A stretch of 64,000 nt of DNA, taken from NCBI RefSeq assembly GCF_004522105.1, contig NZ_SPUJ01000001.1:1037679-1101678 (forward strand), given 5' to 3'. The stretch comes from Nocardioides sp. 1609 (lineage in GTDB: Bacteria; Actinomycetota; Actinomycetes; Propionibacteriales; Nocardioidaceae). The notes beneath the pieces were generated by a model that saw nothing but the letters and a program-made list of their open reading frames with translations, did not search any database and was not told the DNA's origin. This document shows, piece by piece, positions 1 through 8,281 of this stretch (position 1 is the first letter of the stretch; every line of letters starts with the position of its first letter). The position numbers and the translations under genes are program-made.

Positions 1-876
1 CGGGCCGACCGCGTCGCCGATGACCTCCGCCTTGGTCCGACCGCTGTTCGAGCCCTCGACCGAGACCTCGCCGTCCTGCTCCTCGACGGAGACGTCGGTG
101 GTGAAGTAGCCCTCGGAGATCTCGGCGAGCGTCCCGTCCGCGGCGAGCGCGGCCAGCGCCTCGTCGGCCTCGCGCTGGAGGTCGGGGTCGGACTGGCGGA
201 AGACGAAGGCCTGGCGGCTGACCTCGTCGTCGGTCTCGCCGACGATCTTGACGTCGTCAGACCCCGTGGAGGCGAGGTAGTCCAGGACGGCGATGTTGTC
301 GTTGACGATCACGTCGACGCGGCCCTGCACGAGCAGCTCGGCGGCCTGGGCGAACCCCTCGACCGACTGCACCTCGGCACCGGCGTCGCGCGCCACCTGG
401 GCCCAGTTGCTGGTCTCGGACTGCGCGGCGACCTTGCCGTCGAGGTCGTCGAGCGAGGTGATGTCGTCGGTGCCCGCGGCGGTGACGATGACGCCGCGCG
501 AGTAGGTGTAGGGGACCGAGAAGAGGTAGCGCGCCTCGCGCTCGGGGTTGATGGTCACCTGGTTGGCGATCACGTCGATGCGCTCGGAGTCGAGGGCCGG
601 GAAGAGCGCGTCGAAGGTGCCCTCCTCGAACCGGAGGTCCCAGCCGGCCTCCTCGGCGACCGCCTCGATGACGTCGATGTCGTAGCCGGTCAGGTCGCCC
701 GACCCCGTCGGCTTGTAGGAGAACGGCGGGTAGGTGCCCTCGGTGCCGACCCGGACCACCGGCCGGTCGGCCTCGCCGTCGGCGTGGGCCGGCGTCCCTG
801 CGACCACCGCCAGGGCGGTGAGGAGCAGCACGAACGACACGGCCAGCAGGCGGGTCGTGCGGTCTCGTGCGCGCAC
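1..876 (-). CDS. Amino-acid ABC transporter substrate-binding protein (3' end outside window)
   Basis: Extracytoplasmic binding protein of the polar amino-acid (glutamine/cystine) family, expected to pass ligand to an ABC permease that lies beyond the window. The GTG start is preceded by a purine-rich GAGAGG. The N-terminus is a signal peptide with a hydrophobic core at about residues 9-26 and AHA near residue 32. There is no lipobox cysteine, which is unusual for a Gram-positive binding protein. The mature part starts with RVGTEGTYPPFSYK, followed by GYDIDVIEAVAEEAGW and NQVTINPEREARYLFS, all hallmarks of the SBP_bac_3 fold. The frame is open to base 1, so at least 292 codons are present. 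A -10-like TAACTT lies at 944-939. Family is clear; the substrate is inferred. Confidence 0.85.
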   Translation of the reverse strand, partial: MRARDRTTRLLAVSFVLLLTALAVVAGTPAHADGEADRPVVRVGTEGTYPPFSYKPTGSGDLTGYDIDVIEAVAEEAGWDLRFEEGTFDALFPALDSERIDVIANQVTINPEREARYLFSVPYTYSRGVIVTAAGTDDITSLDDLDGKVAAQSETSNWAQVARDAGAEVQSVEGFAQAAELLVQGRVDVIVNDNIAVLDYLASTGSDDVKIVGETDDEVSRQAFVFRQSDPDLQREADEALAALAADGTLAEISEGYFTTDVSVEEQDGEVSVEGSNSGRTKAEVIGDAVGP

Positions 877-1158
877 CGGCGGATCCTCTCGACGCACTCC
901 GGGACAGGTCGCGGCCCTCGATCAGGACCGAGTCTCTCAAGTTACACCAGTGCCCGGGGGTTGGCGCCGGGGTGGACGCCCGGCGGGTGGTGGAGATAAT
1001 CGGTCCGGCAACTCGGGTTGGTGCAGCGTCTCCTCCGGCGCTCTCAAGTCGCTCCCCCGAGGCGCCGAGAACCGATCTGAGACCGGTTGCGGGCCATGGG
1101 GCCGCCCCCGGCCCACCGTCCCCCGAGCGCCCCCCGGCCGCATCCCCAGGAGCTTCCC

Positions 1159-2028
1159 GTGCCCCTCCGCACCCGCACCTCCCGCCCCACCCGCCGCCTC
1201 GCCGGCGTCGTCACCGCGGTCGTCGCGGCCGCTGCGTCGTCCCTCGTGCTCACGGCGCCCTCCGGCCAGGCGACGGCGCCGACCCAGCGAGCCGTGACGC
1301 ACTGGTCCGACCTCGCGATCGCGAACCCGGCGACGTTCCCGGTGACCGAGCTGGTCGGTCAGTTCCCGCTGCCCAAGCTCAAGGCGACCGAGGTGCACCT
1401 GAGCCTGTCGACGTGGGGCTACCGCTACCAGGCGGGGATGGCCGACAACCGGCTCACGATCACCGAGGTCGACGGCGGGCTGCGCTTCGTCGACACCGCG
1501 GCCCGCTCGTGGGCCAAGCTGCCCCGCACGTGCACCCGGCTGGAGATCGGGCGCTCCGCCGCCGCGCAGTGCCCGATCCCGTCGGCGTTCGCGGGCGGCA
1601 TGTTCATCGAGACGTGGCCGAAGCTCGGCAACGACACCATCGACGCCAGCGCGCTCTCCTCCCGCTTCCGCCTGTGGGCCCTGACCGACGACGGCCGCGA
1701 CACCGTGCGCGGCGGCGCGGGCAACGACTTCATCAACACCGCCTTCATGGCCGACCGCGCCTGGGGCGGCGCGGGTGAGGACTGGATCCGGGTCGGCACC
1801 GGCGCCAACGAGATCTACGGCGACGCCGGCAACGACCGGCTCGTCGGCGGCGACGACGGCGACCGCATCCACGGTGGCGACGGTGACGACCGCCTCGGCG
1901 GGCTCCTCGGGAACGACACCCTGTGGGGCGACGCGGGCGCCGACGTCCTGGTCGGCGGACCCGGCTCCGACATCGCCTACCTCGACGCCACCGACCGGGC
2001 GCGCGAGGTCGAGTCGATGCGGCGCTGA
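1159..2028 (+). CDS. Exported protein with RTX-type calcium-binding repeats
   Basis: Predicted secreted protein of 289 residues. I chose GTG 1159 because AGGAG lies 6 nt upstream; an in-frame ATG at 1087 has no such site. The N-terminus is basic, then hydrophobic (about residues 14-34), as in a Sec signal peptide. A unique middle part of about 120 residues is not recognised. The last third is a run of glycine/aspartate nonapeptides such as GGAGNDFIN, GDAGNDRLVGG, GGDGDDRLGG and GGPGSDIAYL, the hemolysin-type beta-roll that binds calcium outside the cell. No catalytic motif is visible, so the function is unknown. It is transcribed away from the preceding binding-protein gene. Confidence 0.75.
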   Translation: MPLRTRTSRPTRRLAGVVTAVVAAAASSLVLTAPSGQATAPTQRAVTHWSDLAIANPATFPVTELVGQFPLPKLKATEVHLSLSTWGYRYQAGMADNRLTITEVDGGLRFVDTAARSWAKLPRTCTRLEIGRSAAAQCPIPSAFAGGMFIETWPKLGNDTIDASALSSRFRLWALTDDGRDTVRGGAGNDFINTAFMADRAWGGAGEDWIRVGTGANEIYGDAGNDRLVGGDDGDRIHGGDGDDRLGGLLGNDTLWGDAGADVLVGGPGSDIAYLDATDRAREVESMRR

Positions 2029-2071
2029 GCCACCCCGGACCCGGGAGTCGCCGGTGGGTGAGGCTGGGGCC

Positions 2072-2845
2072 GTGGCCTACTTCCGTCGGACCGGTCCCGC
2101 GACGTTCCTCGCCACCCAGCACGTGGGTGGGGCCTGGGACCCGCGCGCCCAGCACGTCGCGCCGGCGCTCGGGCTGCTGGCGCACGCCGTCGAGGTCGAC
2201 CGCGACCGGCGCCGCGACGACGGGCTGGTGCTCGGGCGGCTGGCCTACGACATCCTCGGCACCGTCGCGGTGGCCGAGGTGGAGGTCGCGGTCGACGTCG
2301 TCCGGGCCGGTCGGACGATCGAGCTCGTCGAGGCGACCCTGACCCACGGCGGGCGCGTCGTCGTCCGGCTGCGGGCCTGGTCGCTGCAGCCCGGCGACAC
2401 CCGCGACGTCGCGGCGACGTCGCTCGCCACGATCGCGCCGCCCGACGCGCATCCCGCCTGGGACGCCTCCACGGTGTGGCCGGGCGGCTTCATCGGGTCG
2501 GTCGAGGTCCGGCGCCTCGAGACCGCGCCGGGCCGGGCGACGTCCTGGGTGCGCAGCGACGTCCCGCTGCTGGCCGACGAGCCGGTCAGCGACCTCGCCT
2601 CGGCGGCGCGGCTCCTCGACATCGCCAACGGGTTGACCGTCCGGGCCGATCCGGCCCGGGTCGCCTTCCCCAACGTCGACCTCACCGCCCACCTGACGAG
2701 GTCGCCGCGCGGCGAGTGGGTCGGCCTCGACACCTCCGTCACCTTCGGCCCCGGGGGCCTCGGCGTCACGAGCAGCGTGCTGCACGACGTGCACGGTCCG
2801 GTCGGCACGCTCGCCCAGCTCCTCACCGTGCGGCCGACGGGGTAA
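2072..2845 (+). CDS. Thioesterase-like (hotdog) family protein
   Basis: A 257-residue soluble protein resembling the double-hotdog acyl-CoA thioesterase-like family of actinobacteria. The start is GTG 2072 with GTGAGG about 8 nt upstream; GTG 2054 in the same frame is an alternative. The first half holds a beta-rich segment with VAEVEVAVDVVRAGRTIELVEATL, typical of the hotdog core (quoted only as a landmark at about residues 68-90), and the second half has DLTAHLTRSPRGEWVGLDTS, typical of the second hotdog. I see no diagnostic catalytic triad, so esterase activity is inferred from fold only. Its stop codon overlaps the -10 hexamer (TAACCT, 2843-2848) of the following riboswitch unit. Confidence 0.6.
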   Translation: MAYFRRTGPATFLATQHVGGAWDPRAQHVAPALGLLAHAVEVDRDRRRDDGLVLGRLAYDILGTVAVAEVEVAVDVVRAGRTIELVEATLTHGGRVVVRLRAWSLQPGDTRDVAATSLATIAPPDAHPAWDASTVWPGGFIGSVEVRRLETAPGRATSWVRSDVPLLADEPVSDLASAARLLDIANGLTVRADPARVAFPNVDLTAHLTRSPRGEWVGLDTSVTFGPGGLGVTSSVLHDVHGPVGTLAQLLTVRPTG

Positions 2846-2848
2846 CCT
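2843..2848 (+). promoter_or_regulatory. Putative -10 element of the guanidine riboswitch transcript
   Basis: TAACCT overlaps the stop codon of the thioesterase-like gene. Its position would start transcription near 2855, about 20 nt before the riboswitch aptamer. This is inferred from its similarity to the TAnnnT boxes seen before many genes in the window. Confidence 0.4.
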
Positions 2849-2874
2849 CGTCGACGTCGGCCCACGAGCGGCCG

Positions 2875-2914
2875 CCGGACGAGGGAGCCGTACCCGGCAC
2901 GCGACAAGACGGCC
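2875..2914 (+). promoter_or_regulatory. Guanidine-III (ykkC-III) riboswitch
   Basis: The 40 nt begin CCGGACGAGG, continue GCCGTACCCGG, and close GACAAGACGG, in the order and near the spacing of the guanidine-III aptamer consensus. CCGG at 2875-2878 can pair with CCGG at 2894-2897, and GCCGT (2887-2891) with ACGGC (2909-2913), giving the expected pseudoknot. The likely ribosome-binding sequence GAGGAG starts three to four bases after the aptamer and 10 nt before the ATG of a guanidinium exporter gene. Guanidine binding would therefore most simply control translation. The match is strong and the downstream gene family agrees. Confidence 0.93.
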
Positions 2915-2931
2915 ACGAGGAGTGGTCGGTC

Positions 2932-3294
2932 ATGGCGTGGATCGTGCTGGTGGTCTCCGGAGTCTTGGAGGCCGTGTGGGCGCTCGCCCTCGGCCGGAGC
3001 GAGGGCTTCACCCGGGTCGGGCCCACCGTCGTCTTCGGCGTCGCGCTCGCCGCGAGCATGGCCGGGCTCGCCGTGGCCATGCGCACGCTCCCGATCGGTA
3101 CGGCCTACGCCGTCTGGGTCGGCATCGGCGCCACCTTGACGGTGGCGGTCAGCATGGCGACCGGCGACGAGCCGGTGTCGGTGCTGCGCGTGCTGCTCCT
3201 GGTCGGGCTGGTGGGCCTGCATCGTCGGGCTCAAGCTCGCCCACTGAGCCCGGTGTGCTGCGCGGATCGCCCCGGGCTCAGTCCTCGACCTTGA
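2932..3294 (+). CDS. gdx: Guanidinium exporter, SMR family (frameshifted 3' end)
   Basis: Small multidrug-resistance-type protein of the Gdx/SugE branch, which exports guanidinium in exchange for protons as a dual-topology dimer in the membrane. MAWIVLVVSGVLEAVWALAL is the Gdx N-terminus, including the conserved Glu in the first helix, and MRTLPIGTAYAVWVGIGA is the helix-3 signature. After LVGLVG near residue 95 the expected ending (CIVGLKLAH, stop at 3245-3247) is present, but in the +1 frame: one extra C near 3217 shifts the reading. As read, helix 4 is lost and a 25-residue unrelated tail (120 aa total instead of about 104) runs into the convergent neighbour. The upstream guanidine-III riboswitch fixes the function. 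The indel may be real or a sequencing error. Confidence 0.88.
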   Translation: MAWIVLVVSGVLEAVWALALGRSEGFTRVGPTVVFGVALAASMAGLAVAMRTLPIGTAYAVWVGIGATLTVAVSMATGDEPVSVLRVLLLVGLVGLHRRAQARPLSPVCCADRPGLSPRP

Positions 3295-3946
3295 TGCCCC
3301 ACGCCCGGGCGAGCAGCGGCGCGAGCAGGCTCAGCTGCGTGGGGTTGACGGTCGCCCCGCGCAGGCCCTCGAGCCCGCGGACCTCCCCCAGGTCGGCACC
3401 GCGGAGGTCGAGGTGCTGCAGCGTCGCGCCCTGCAGGTCGAGGGTGGCGACCCGGGTGCCGTCGAGCCGGACGCGGCGCACGTCGGCCTGGCCGAGGTCG
3501 AGCTCCTCGACGACGCAGTCGGTGAGGGCGACGTCGAGGAGCTCGGCCCCGCGAAGGTTGAGGTAGCCGAGCTTGCAGCCGACGAGGTGCACCGAGCGCC
3601 ACGACGTCTCGTAGGCCTCGACCGAACCGAGCCGCGAGCCCTCGACACGCACGTCGCGCCACTGGCTGCGCGGCACGCGCACCACGGGGACGTCGAGCCG
3701 CTCGAACGTGGTGTCGTGCAGGCGCGCCGACCTCCCGTCGGCCTCGCGCGCCACGACGCCCCGGAAGCGGCACTCCCGGACGACGGCCGAGGAGAGCACG
3801 AGGCTCGGCACCTGCACGTCGTCGAAGGCGAGACCGTCGAGGTCGGCGCCCGCGACGAGCTCGTCGGCCGAGGCGTCGGTCAGGTCGGTGTGGACGACGG
3901 CGGCGATCCGCGGGGGCTCGGTGGTGACGCGGCGACGGGGAGGCAC
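3278..3946 (-). CDS. Pentapeptide repeat protein
   Basis: A 222-residue soluble protein whose central and C-terminal parts are A(D/N)LxX pentapeptide repeats, for example DLGQADVRRVRLDGTRVATL and LQHLDLRGADLGEVRG. Such repeats fold as a right-handed quadrilateral beta-helix, and some family members mimic DNA or act on gyrase; no specific target can be assigned here. GTG 3946 is the only plausible start in the region. A TAACGT about 7-12 nt upstream would make a leaderless message. Its 3' end overlaps only the frameshifted tail of the guanidinium exporter, not that gene's expected end. Confidence 0.7.
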   Translation of the reverse strand: MPPRRRVTTEPPRIAAVVHTDLTDASADELVAGADLDGLAFDDVQVPSLVLSSAVVRECRFRGVVAREADGRSARLHDTTFERLDVPVVRVPRSQWRDVRVEGSRLGSVEAYETSWRSVHLVGCKLGYLNLRGAELLDVALTDCVVEELDLGQADVRRVRLDGTRVATLDLQGATLQHLDLRGADLGEVRGLEGLRGATVNPTQLSLLAPLLARAWGIKVED

Positions 3947-4040
3947 GGTGCCGGACGTTACCGACCGGCACCGACACCGGCCCACCCGGCGGCGGGCGCG
4001 TCGTGCCCCGCCGGACCGGCCCGCGCCGTACTCTCGCGCC

Positions 4041-4385
4041 GTGCCGTCCCGCAGCCGATCCGCGACCCGTGCCCGGCGCCGCCAGCGGCGGATGTCGAAG
4101 GTGGAGCACGACCTCACCGACACCCAGTGGGCCGCGCTCCAGGCGGCCTGGGGCGGGTGCGGGTACTGCGGCGCGACCGACCGGGCGCTCCAGAAGGACT
4201 GCCTGCTGCCGATCTCTCGCGGCGGCCGCTACACGCTCGCGAACGTCGTCCCGGCCTGCGGCTCGTGCAACGCGAGCAAGTGCAACCTCGAGGTCACCAC
4301 GTGGATGCGCCGCAAGAAGCTCGACGAGGGCGTCTTCCTGGTGCGCCAGGTCGAGGTGGCGCGCACGGTCGCGGCGACCCCCTGA
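4041..4385 (+). CDS. HNH endonuclease family protein
   Basis: A 114-residue protein with a basic N-terminus followed by a zinc-ribbon-like HNH core. The cysteine pairs CGYC and CGSC bracket ISRGGRYTLANVVPACGSCN, which has the order of an HNH_5 type domain with Asn after the second CxxC. Such proteins are metal-dependent nucleases, but the biological target of these small actinobacterial versions is not known. GTG 4041 follows TACTCT by 6 nt, the leaderless pattern common in this window; ATG 4092 in frame would cut off the basic arm. It stands alone, divergent from the pentapeptide protein. Confidence 0.75.
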   Translation: MPSRSRSATRARRRQRRMSKVEHDLTDTQWAALQAAWGGCGYCGATDRALQKDCLLPISRGGRYTLANVVPACGSCNASKCNLEVTTWMRRKKLDEGVFLVRQVEVARTVAATP

Positions 4386-4527
4386 GCCGTGCGTCGGGGA
4401 ACGGTCCTGTCGTCGCTGCCGGTGGCGACGACCGCGACGTCGTGCGGGACGTGCTCGCCTCGGCCGCCGACGACTCGGTCGACGGCGGGTTCCAGCCGAT
4501 CCCCTGAGGCGCCCTAGCCTGGCCTGC

Positions 4528-5049
4528 GTGAACACCTTCGTCGCCGGCGAGCGGGCCACGCTCGAGGAACGGCTGGACCTCCAGCGCACCGAGATCGCCG
4601 GCCTGCTGGCCGACGTCGACGAGGACGGCGCCCGTGCGCGGCTCGTCCCCTCCCTCACCACCGTCCTGGGGCTGGTCAAGCACGCCACGTTCGTCGAGCT
4701 GGTGTGGTTCCACGCGCGCCTCGCGGGCCGCACGCGCGCCGAGGTCGGGCTTCCCGACACCGTCGAGGAGAGCTTCACGCTGGAGGCAGACGACACCGTG
4801 GGGTCGGTGCGGGCGGCGTACGTCGCGGCCTGCGAGCACTCGCGGGCGGTGGCGGTCGGCCACGACCTCGACACGACGGTCGAGTGGCACCAGGGTCCGG
4901 TCAGCCTGCGGTGGATCTACGGGCACATGATCGCGGAGCTCGCCCGGCACGCCGGCCACGGCGACATCCTGCTCGAGCAGCTGGCCGCCCGGGAGGTCGC
5001 GACGACCTCCCACTCCTCGACCGACGAGGTCAGCCGGCTTCCTTCTTGA
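4528..5049 (+). CDS. DinB/DUF664-family protein
   Basis: A 173-residue protein of the DinB-like four-helix bundle family (DUF664 branch). Landmarks are LVKHATFVELVWF near residue 50 and the C-terminal WIYGHMIAELARHAGHGDIL, whose histidines, with the earlier one, form the metal site of the fold. Members of the wider superfamily include metal-dependent thiol (bacillithiol, mycothiol) transferases, but no substrate can be named. GTG 4528 follows TAGCCT by 7-8 nt, suggesting a leaderless transcript. The last 20 bases overlap the convergent whiB gene. Confidence 0.75.
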   Translation: MNTFVAGERATLEERLDLQRTEIAGLLADVDEDGARARLVPSLTTVLGLVKHATFVELVWFHARLAGRTRAEVGLPDTVEESFTLEADDTVGSVRAAYVAACEHSRAVAVGHDLDTTVEWHQGPVSLRWIYGHMIAELARHAGHGDILLEQLAAREVATTSHSSTDEVSRLPS

Positions 5050-5284
5050 TCCTGCGGCGCTCACGCTCGGAGTAGCCGCCCCAGATCCCGAACCGCTCGT
5101 CGTTCTCGAGGGCGGCCTCGAGGCACTCGGTGCGCACCTCGCACGTCTGGCAGACCTTCTTGGCCTCCCGCGTCGATCCGCCCTTCTCGGGGAAGAACGC
5201 CTCGGGGTCGGTCTGCGCGCACAGCGCACGCTCCTGCCAACCCGCCGGGTCGGCGTCGTCGAGGAGCAGGAAGAGCTCTCGCAC
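5030..5284 (-). CDS. whiB: WhiB-type iron-sulfur transcription factor
   Basis: Wbl-family regulator of 84 residues that would bind a [4Fe-4S] cluster and sigma-A. The four cluster cysteines are C22, C45, C48 and C54 in the C-x22-CxxC-x5-C pattern. ALCAQTDPEAFFPEKGG and the turn and helix GIWGGYSERERRRIKK match the WhiB/WhiB2 (WhmD) subgroup that controls septation and sporulation genes in actinobacteria. GTG 5284 has GGAGGT about 6 nt upstream. It is divergent from the gene at 5521, leaving a 236-base shared upstream region in which I see no gene. Orthology to WhiB2 rests on motif similarity only. Confidence 0.92.
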   Translation of the reverse strand: MRELFLLLDDADPAGWQERALCAQTDPEAFFPEKGGSTREAKKVCQTCEVRTECLEAALENDERFGIWGGYSERERRRIKKEAG

Positions 5285-5520
5285 GTCACGACCTCCGACC
5301 TGGTTGCTGGTGGGTCGACGGACCGGCCGACCACCACGGAGATTACACGGGTGTGGTTCGCCCCGCAGCCGGACGGGTAACCCGACGCCGGGTGGACGGC
5401 GGCCGGGCGCCGTCCCGGTCGGGCACGGGCCGGCGCGGCAGCCGCACCCCACCGATGACGTCGCCCCGTCGGCGGAGTCGGTACCCGGTGACGACCACCG
5501 CGAGGAGGGAGCAGCACGAC

Positions 5521-5919
5521 ATGACCGACGACGAGACGCAGATCCGCACCCTGGTCGAGGGCTGGGCACGCGCTGTCCACCACGGCGACCTAGCCGGGGT
5601 GCTGGCCGACCACGCCGACGACATCGTGATGTACGACGTCCCGCCACCGCACGAGGGCGTCCGTGGCATCGACGCCTACCGCGACACCTGGCCCGACTTC
5701 TTCCGGTGGCAGGCCTCGGGCGCGTGCTTCGACATCACGTCGTTGGAGGTGACGGCAGGTCCGGACGTGGCGTGGGCGCACGCCCTGCTGCGTTGCGGCA
5801 CCACGGACGAGCTCGACACGAACCCGGCCCGCCGCCTGCGACTCACCCTCGGACTGCGTCGCGAGCGGGGCCGCTGGGTCGTCGCGCACGAACACCACTC
5901 GTTCCCGGTCGAGGTGTGA
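5521..5919 (+). CDS. SnoaL-like/NTF2-fold protein
   Basis: A 132-residue protein of the NTF2-like superfamily. The pattern IRTLVEGWARAVHHGDL followed by LADHADDIVMYDVPPP and, at the end, GRWVVAHEHHSFPVEV is typical of SnoaL/DUF4440 type calcium-calmodulin-kinase-association-like folds. Members range from polyketide cyclases to stress proteins, so the substrate is unknown. The start has a strong GAGGAGGGAG about 9 nt upstream. It is a single-gene unit divergent from whiB. Confidence 0.75.
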   Translation: MTDDETQIRTLVEGWARAVHHGDLAGVLADHADDIVMYDVPPPHEGVRGIDAYRDTWPDFFRWQASGACFDITSLEVTAGPDVAWAHALLRCGTTDELDTNPARRLRLTLGLRRERGRWVVAHEHHSFPVEV

Positions 5920-6007
5920 CCGGCCACGGCCTCCGGGCCGGCAGGCGCCCTGGTCACGCCGCCGGCACCGTGGCCGGCGTCCCCGTCACGTTGCTAGCCT
6001 GCGCGAC

Positions 6008-7000
6008 GTGTCGGTGACGATCACCGGTCGGACGGGAGAACCGGTGATGCGCGGCCGCAGCCCAGCACGACGTCCTGCCCGTCGTCGGGCCGCCGCGGTG
6101 CTCGCCGCCGTCGCCGTCGCCGCCCTCACCCCGGGCTCGGTCCGGGCCACCGCCACCTCGCCCGCGGCCCCGGAGGTCCGGGACGGCGTCGGCACCCCGG
6201 CCGTGCCCTTCTGGTCCGACGAGTTCACCGGGCGCGCCGGCGCCCGGCCGGACGCGAGCGTCTGGACCAGCGAGGTCGGCAACCGCCGCCAGGAGGGCTG
6301 GTGGAACAACGAGCTGCAGTACTACACCGCTCGTCCGGCGAACTCCGCACTGAACGGGTCGGGCGCGCTGGTGATCCGGGCCCGGCGCGCAGACCGTCGC
6401 TCCCACCTGCCCTGCTGGCCGCGCGGACGGTGCGACTACACCTCGGCCCGGCTCACGACCGAGGGGACCGCGTCGCTGACGCACGGACGCATCGACGTCC
6501 GTGCCACGATCCCCACCGGCAAGGGCCTGCTCCCCGCCATCTGGATGCTGGGCAACAACGGCCGGGTCTGGCCCCGGCAGGGCGAGATCGACATCGTCGA
6601 GGTCGTCGGCGGTGAGCCGCGCACCGCCTACGGCACCGCCCACGGGCCGGGCTACTCCAACGAGGACGGCCTCGGCGGCACCGCGGACCTGGGCGCCCGG
6701 GCCAGCAGGTCGTTCCACGTGTACTCCGTCGTTAAGGAGCGCCACCGGATCACCTGGCTGGTCGACGACGAGCCCTACTTCACCCTGACGCCCCAGGATC
6801 TCCCGTCGCCGCAGCGCTGGGTCTTCGAGCAGGACATGCACGTGCTGCTCAACGTGGCGGTCGGCGGCGACTGGCCGGGCCGGCCGGGTCCCTCGACCCG
6901 GTTCCCGGCCACGATGCGGATCGACTACGTCCGCATGTACGGCACCGGCGTCGTCGACGGGGTCGCGGTCTCCAGCCCCCGGTCGCCCCTCGCCGGCTAG
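6008..7000 (+). CDS. Secreted glycoside hydrolase family 16 (beta-glucanase type)
   Basis: Exported endo-beta-glucanase-like enzyme of 330 residues. The catalytic GH16 signature EIDIVE is at residues 193-198, with E193 as nucleophile and E198 as acid/base in the family mechanism. WWNNELQYYT and GKGLLPAIWMLGNNG upstream and DMHVLLNVAVGGDWPG downstream are typical of laminarinase/beta-1,3-glucanase members. A signal peptide (hydrophobic part about residues 26-45) shows export. GTG 6008 lies 7 nt after TAGCCT, so a leaderless start is likely; ATG 6047 with GGGAG upstream is a good alternative that gives a cleaner signal peptide. Substrate (fungal or algal beta-glucan) is inferred. Confidence 0.88.
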   Translation: MSVTITGRTGEPVMRGRSPARRPARRRAAAVLAAVAVAALTPGSVRATATSPAAPEVRDGVGTPAVPFWSDEFTGRAGARPDASVWTSEVGNRRQEGWWNNELQYYTARPANSALNGSGALVIRARRADRRSHLPCWPRGRCDYTSARLTTEGTASLTHGRIDVRATIPTGKGLLPAIWMLGNNGRVWPRQGEIDIVEVVGGEPRTAYGTAHGPGYSNEDGLGGTADLGARASRSFHVYSVVKERHRITWLVDDEPYFTLTPQDLPSPQRWVFEQDMHVLLNVAVGGDWPGRPGPSTRFPATMRIDYVRMYGTGVVDGVAVSSPRSPLAG

Positions 7001-7020
7001 GCCACCGACTCCGTCGTCGG

Positions 7021-8181
7021 TCACGGTCCCCGGGCGACCAGGCCCGGCGCGATGCTGAGGACGGCCCCCCGGTCCTCGATCTCCATCACGGCGCGTAGGC
7101 GGGCGGTCTCCGGGTCCCACGCGGCCAGGCCGCCACCGGGACCCGACGGCACGGCGAGCAGGATCCAGCTGTCGCCGACCGCCCCCGGTGAGGAGACCCA
7201 CCGGATGTGCGGCTCGGCGAGCTCGAGGACGCCGATCGGTTCCCCGGACCGCGGATCGAGGGCGATGACCCCCTGCGCCCGTGGGCCGGCGCGGGGTGCG
7301 CGATGTTGGACGACCGGCAGGAGCGATGACCAGTGCTCGCCGGGGCGGGCGTCCTGCGGCACGGCGACCGGCATCGGGACGGCGCTCACCAGGCGCCCCG
7401 CCTCCCAGCGGCGCAGCTCGGCGAAGGACGTCCGTCCCGCTCGGCCGGGCTCGGCGGTGTGGGGCGCCAGCTCGACGACCGCGCCGTCAGGTCCGACGGA
7501 GGAGAACCAGGGGTGGGCCGCACGCAGCGGCGCCGCGCCCCGGTCGGGCCCCACCACCCACGTGACCGGGTTGGCACCGCGGGGTGTCACGACCACGCCC
7601 GCCGAGTCGGGTGTCCACCAGTGCAGCACCGGGTCCCGGGTGGGTACCGGGACGCGCACCGAGCCTGCGGTCGCGAGGTCGACGAACACGACCCCCCGTT
7701 CGTCGCCCAGGGCCAGGGTCCGGCCGTCGGGGCTCAGCTCGAACTGCTGCTCCTCGAGGTCGGGGTCGCGCATGCCGAGGCCGTCGCGCTCGACGCGGCG
7801 CCACCTGCCCGCCGGGCTCATCACGACGACCTCGCCCCAGCCGTAGGCCTCGGGTTCTCGTCCGACCGCCAGCACCGCGCGAGGGATCGGCGCGTCGGAC
7901 AGCGGTGTTGCGGTCTGCACGACGTCGAAGTCCAGCCTCGGGGGGAGGGCCGTGTCCATCCGACGCAGCTCGGCGAGCGGGCGCCACAGTCGCTGGACGA
8001 GTGGCGAGTCGGGGCGGACGTACGCGGGCCGTCGCGGCGTGGGATCGACGAGCGGCCTCGCCGTCGTCGAGGGCTCCGCCGGCCGCGCCGCCGGCGTCAC
8101 GTCCGCGTCCGGGCCGGCGCAACCTGCCACCAGCACGGTGGTCAGCAGGGCGAGTGCCGCGAGGCGTCCGGGGGTGGTCAC
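7021..8181 (-). CDS. Lipoprotein with beta-propeller-like repeats
   Basis: A 386-residue predicted lipoprotein: GTG 8181 (GGAG 5 nt upstream) is followed by a hydrophobic segment ending in the lipobox LVAGC. The rest holds repeated stretches like QFELSPDGRTLALGDERGVVF, HWWTPDSAGVVVTPRG and WILLAVPSG...LAAWDPETARLRAV, which resemble blades of a WD40/TolB-like propeller. The same architecture recurs in the genes at 9073 and 10296 and in the decayed copy at 8282, so this is one member of a local family, transcribed divergently from the sigma-factor operon. A role in sensing or in envelope maintenance is a guess from that context. Confidence 0.7.
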   Translation of the reverse strand: MTTPGRLAALALLTTVLVAGCAGPDADVTPAARPAEPSTTARPLVDPTPRRPAYVRPDSPLVQRLWRPLAELRRMDTALPPRLDFDVVQTATPLSDAPIPRAVLAVGREPEAYGWGEVVVMSPAGRWRRVERDGLGMRDPDLEEQQFELSPDGRTLALGDERGVVFVDLATAGSVRVPVPTRDPVLHWWTPDSAGVVVTPRGANPVTWVVGPDRGAAPLRAAHPWFSSVGPDGAVVELAPHTAEPGRAGRTSFAELRRWEAGRLVSAVPMPVAVPQDARPGEHWSSLLPVVQHRAPRAGPRAQGVIALDPRSGEPIGVLELAEPHIRWVSSPGAVGDSWILLAVPSGPGGGLAAWDPETARLRAVMEIEDRGAVLSIAPGLVARGP

Positions 8182-8281
8182 ACCGCTCCAACGCGCGACC
8201 CGCCCCCGACGGTGGGGGCGATCTCGGCCCCACCGTGGCCGGACCCCGATCGGGCCGCACAGCCTCGGGAGCCTCGTCGCC

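Noticed and set aside
4390..4507. Possible small gene of 39 codons between the HNH and DinB genes
   Set aside because: Frame is Thr/Ser/Pro/Arg-rich with no ribosome site, no homology signal, and the DinB gene's own promoter lies at its end.
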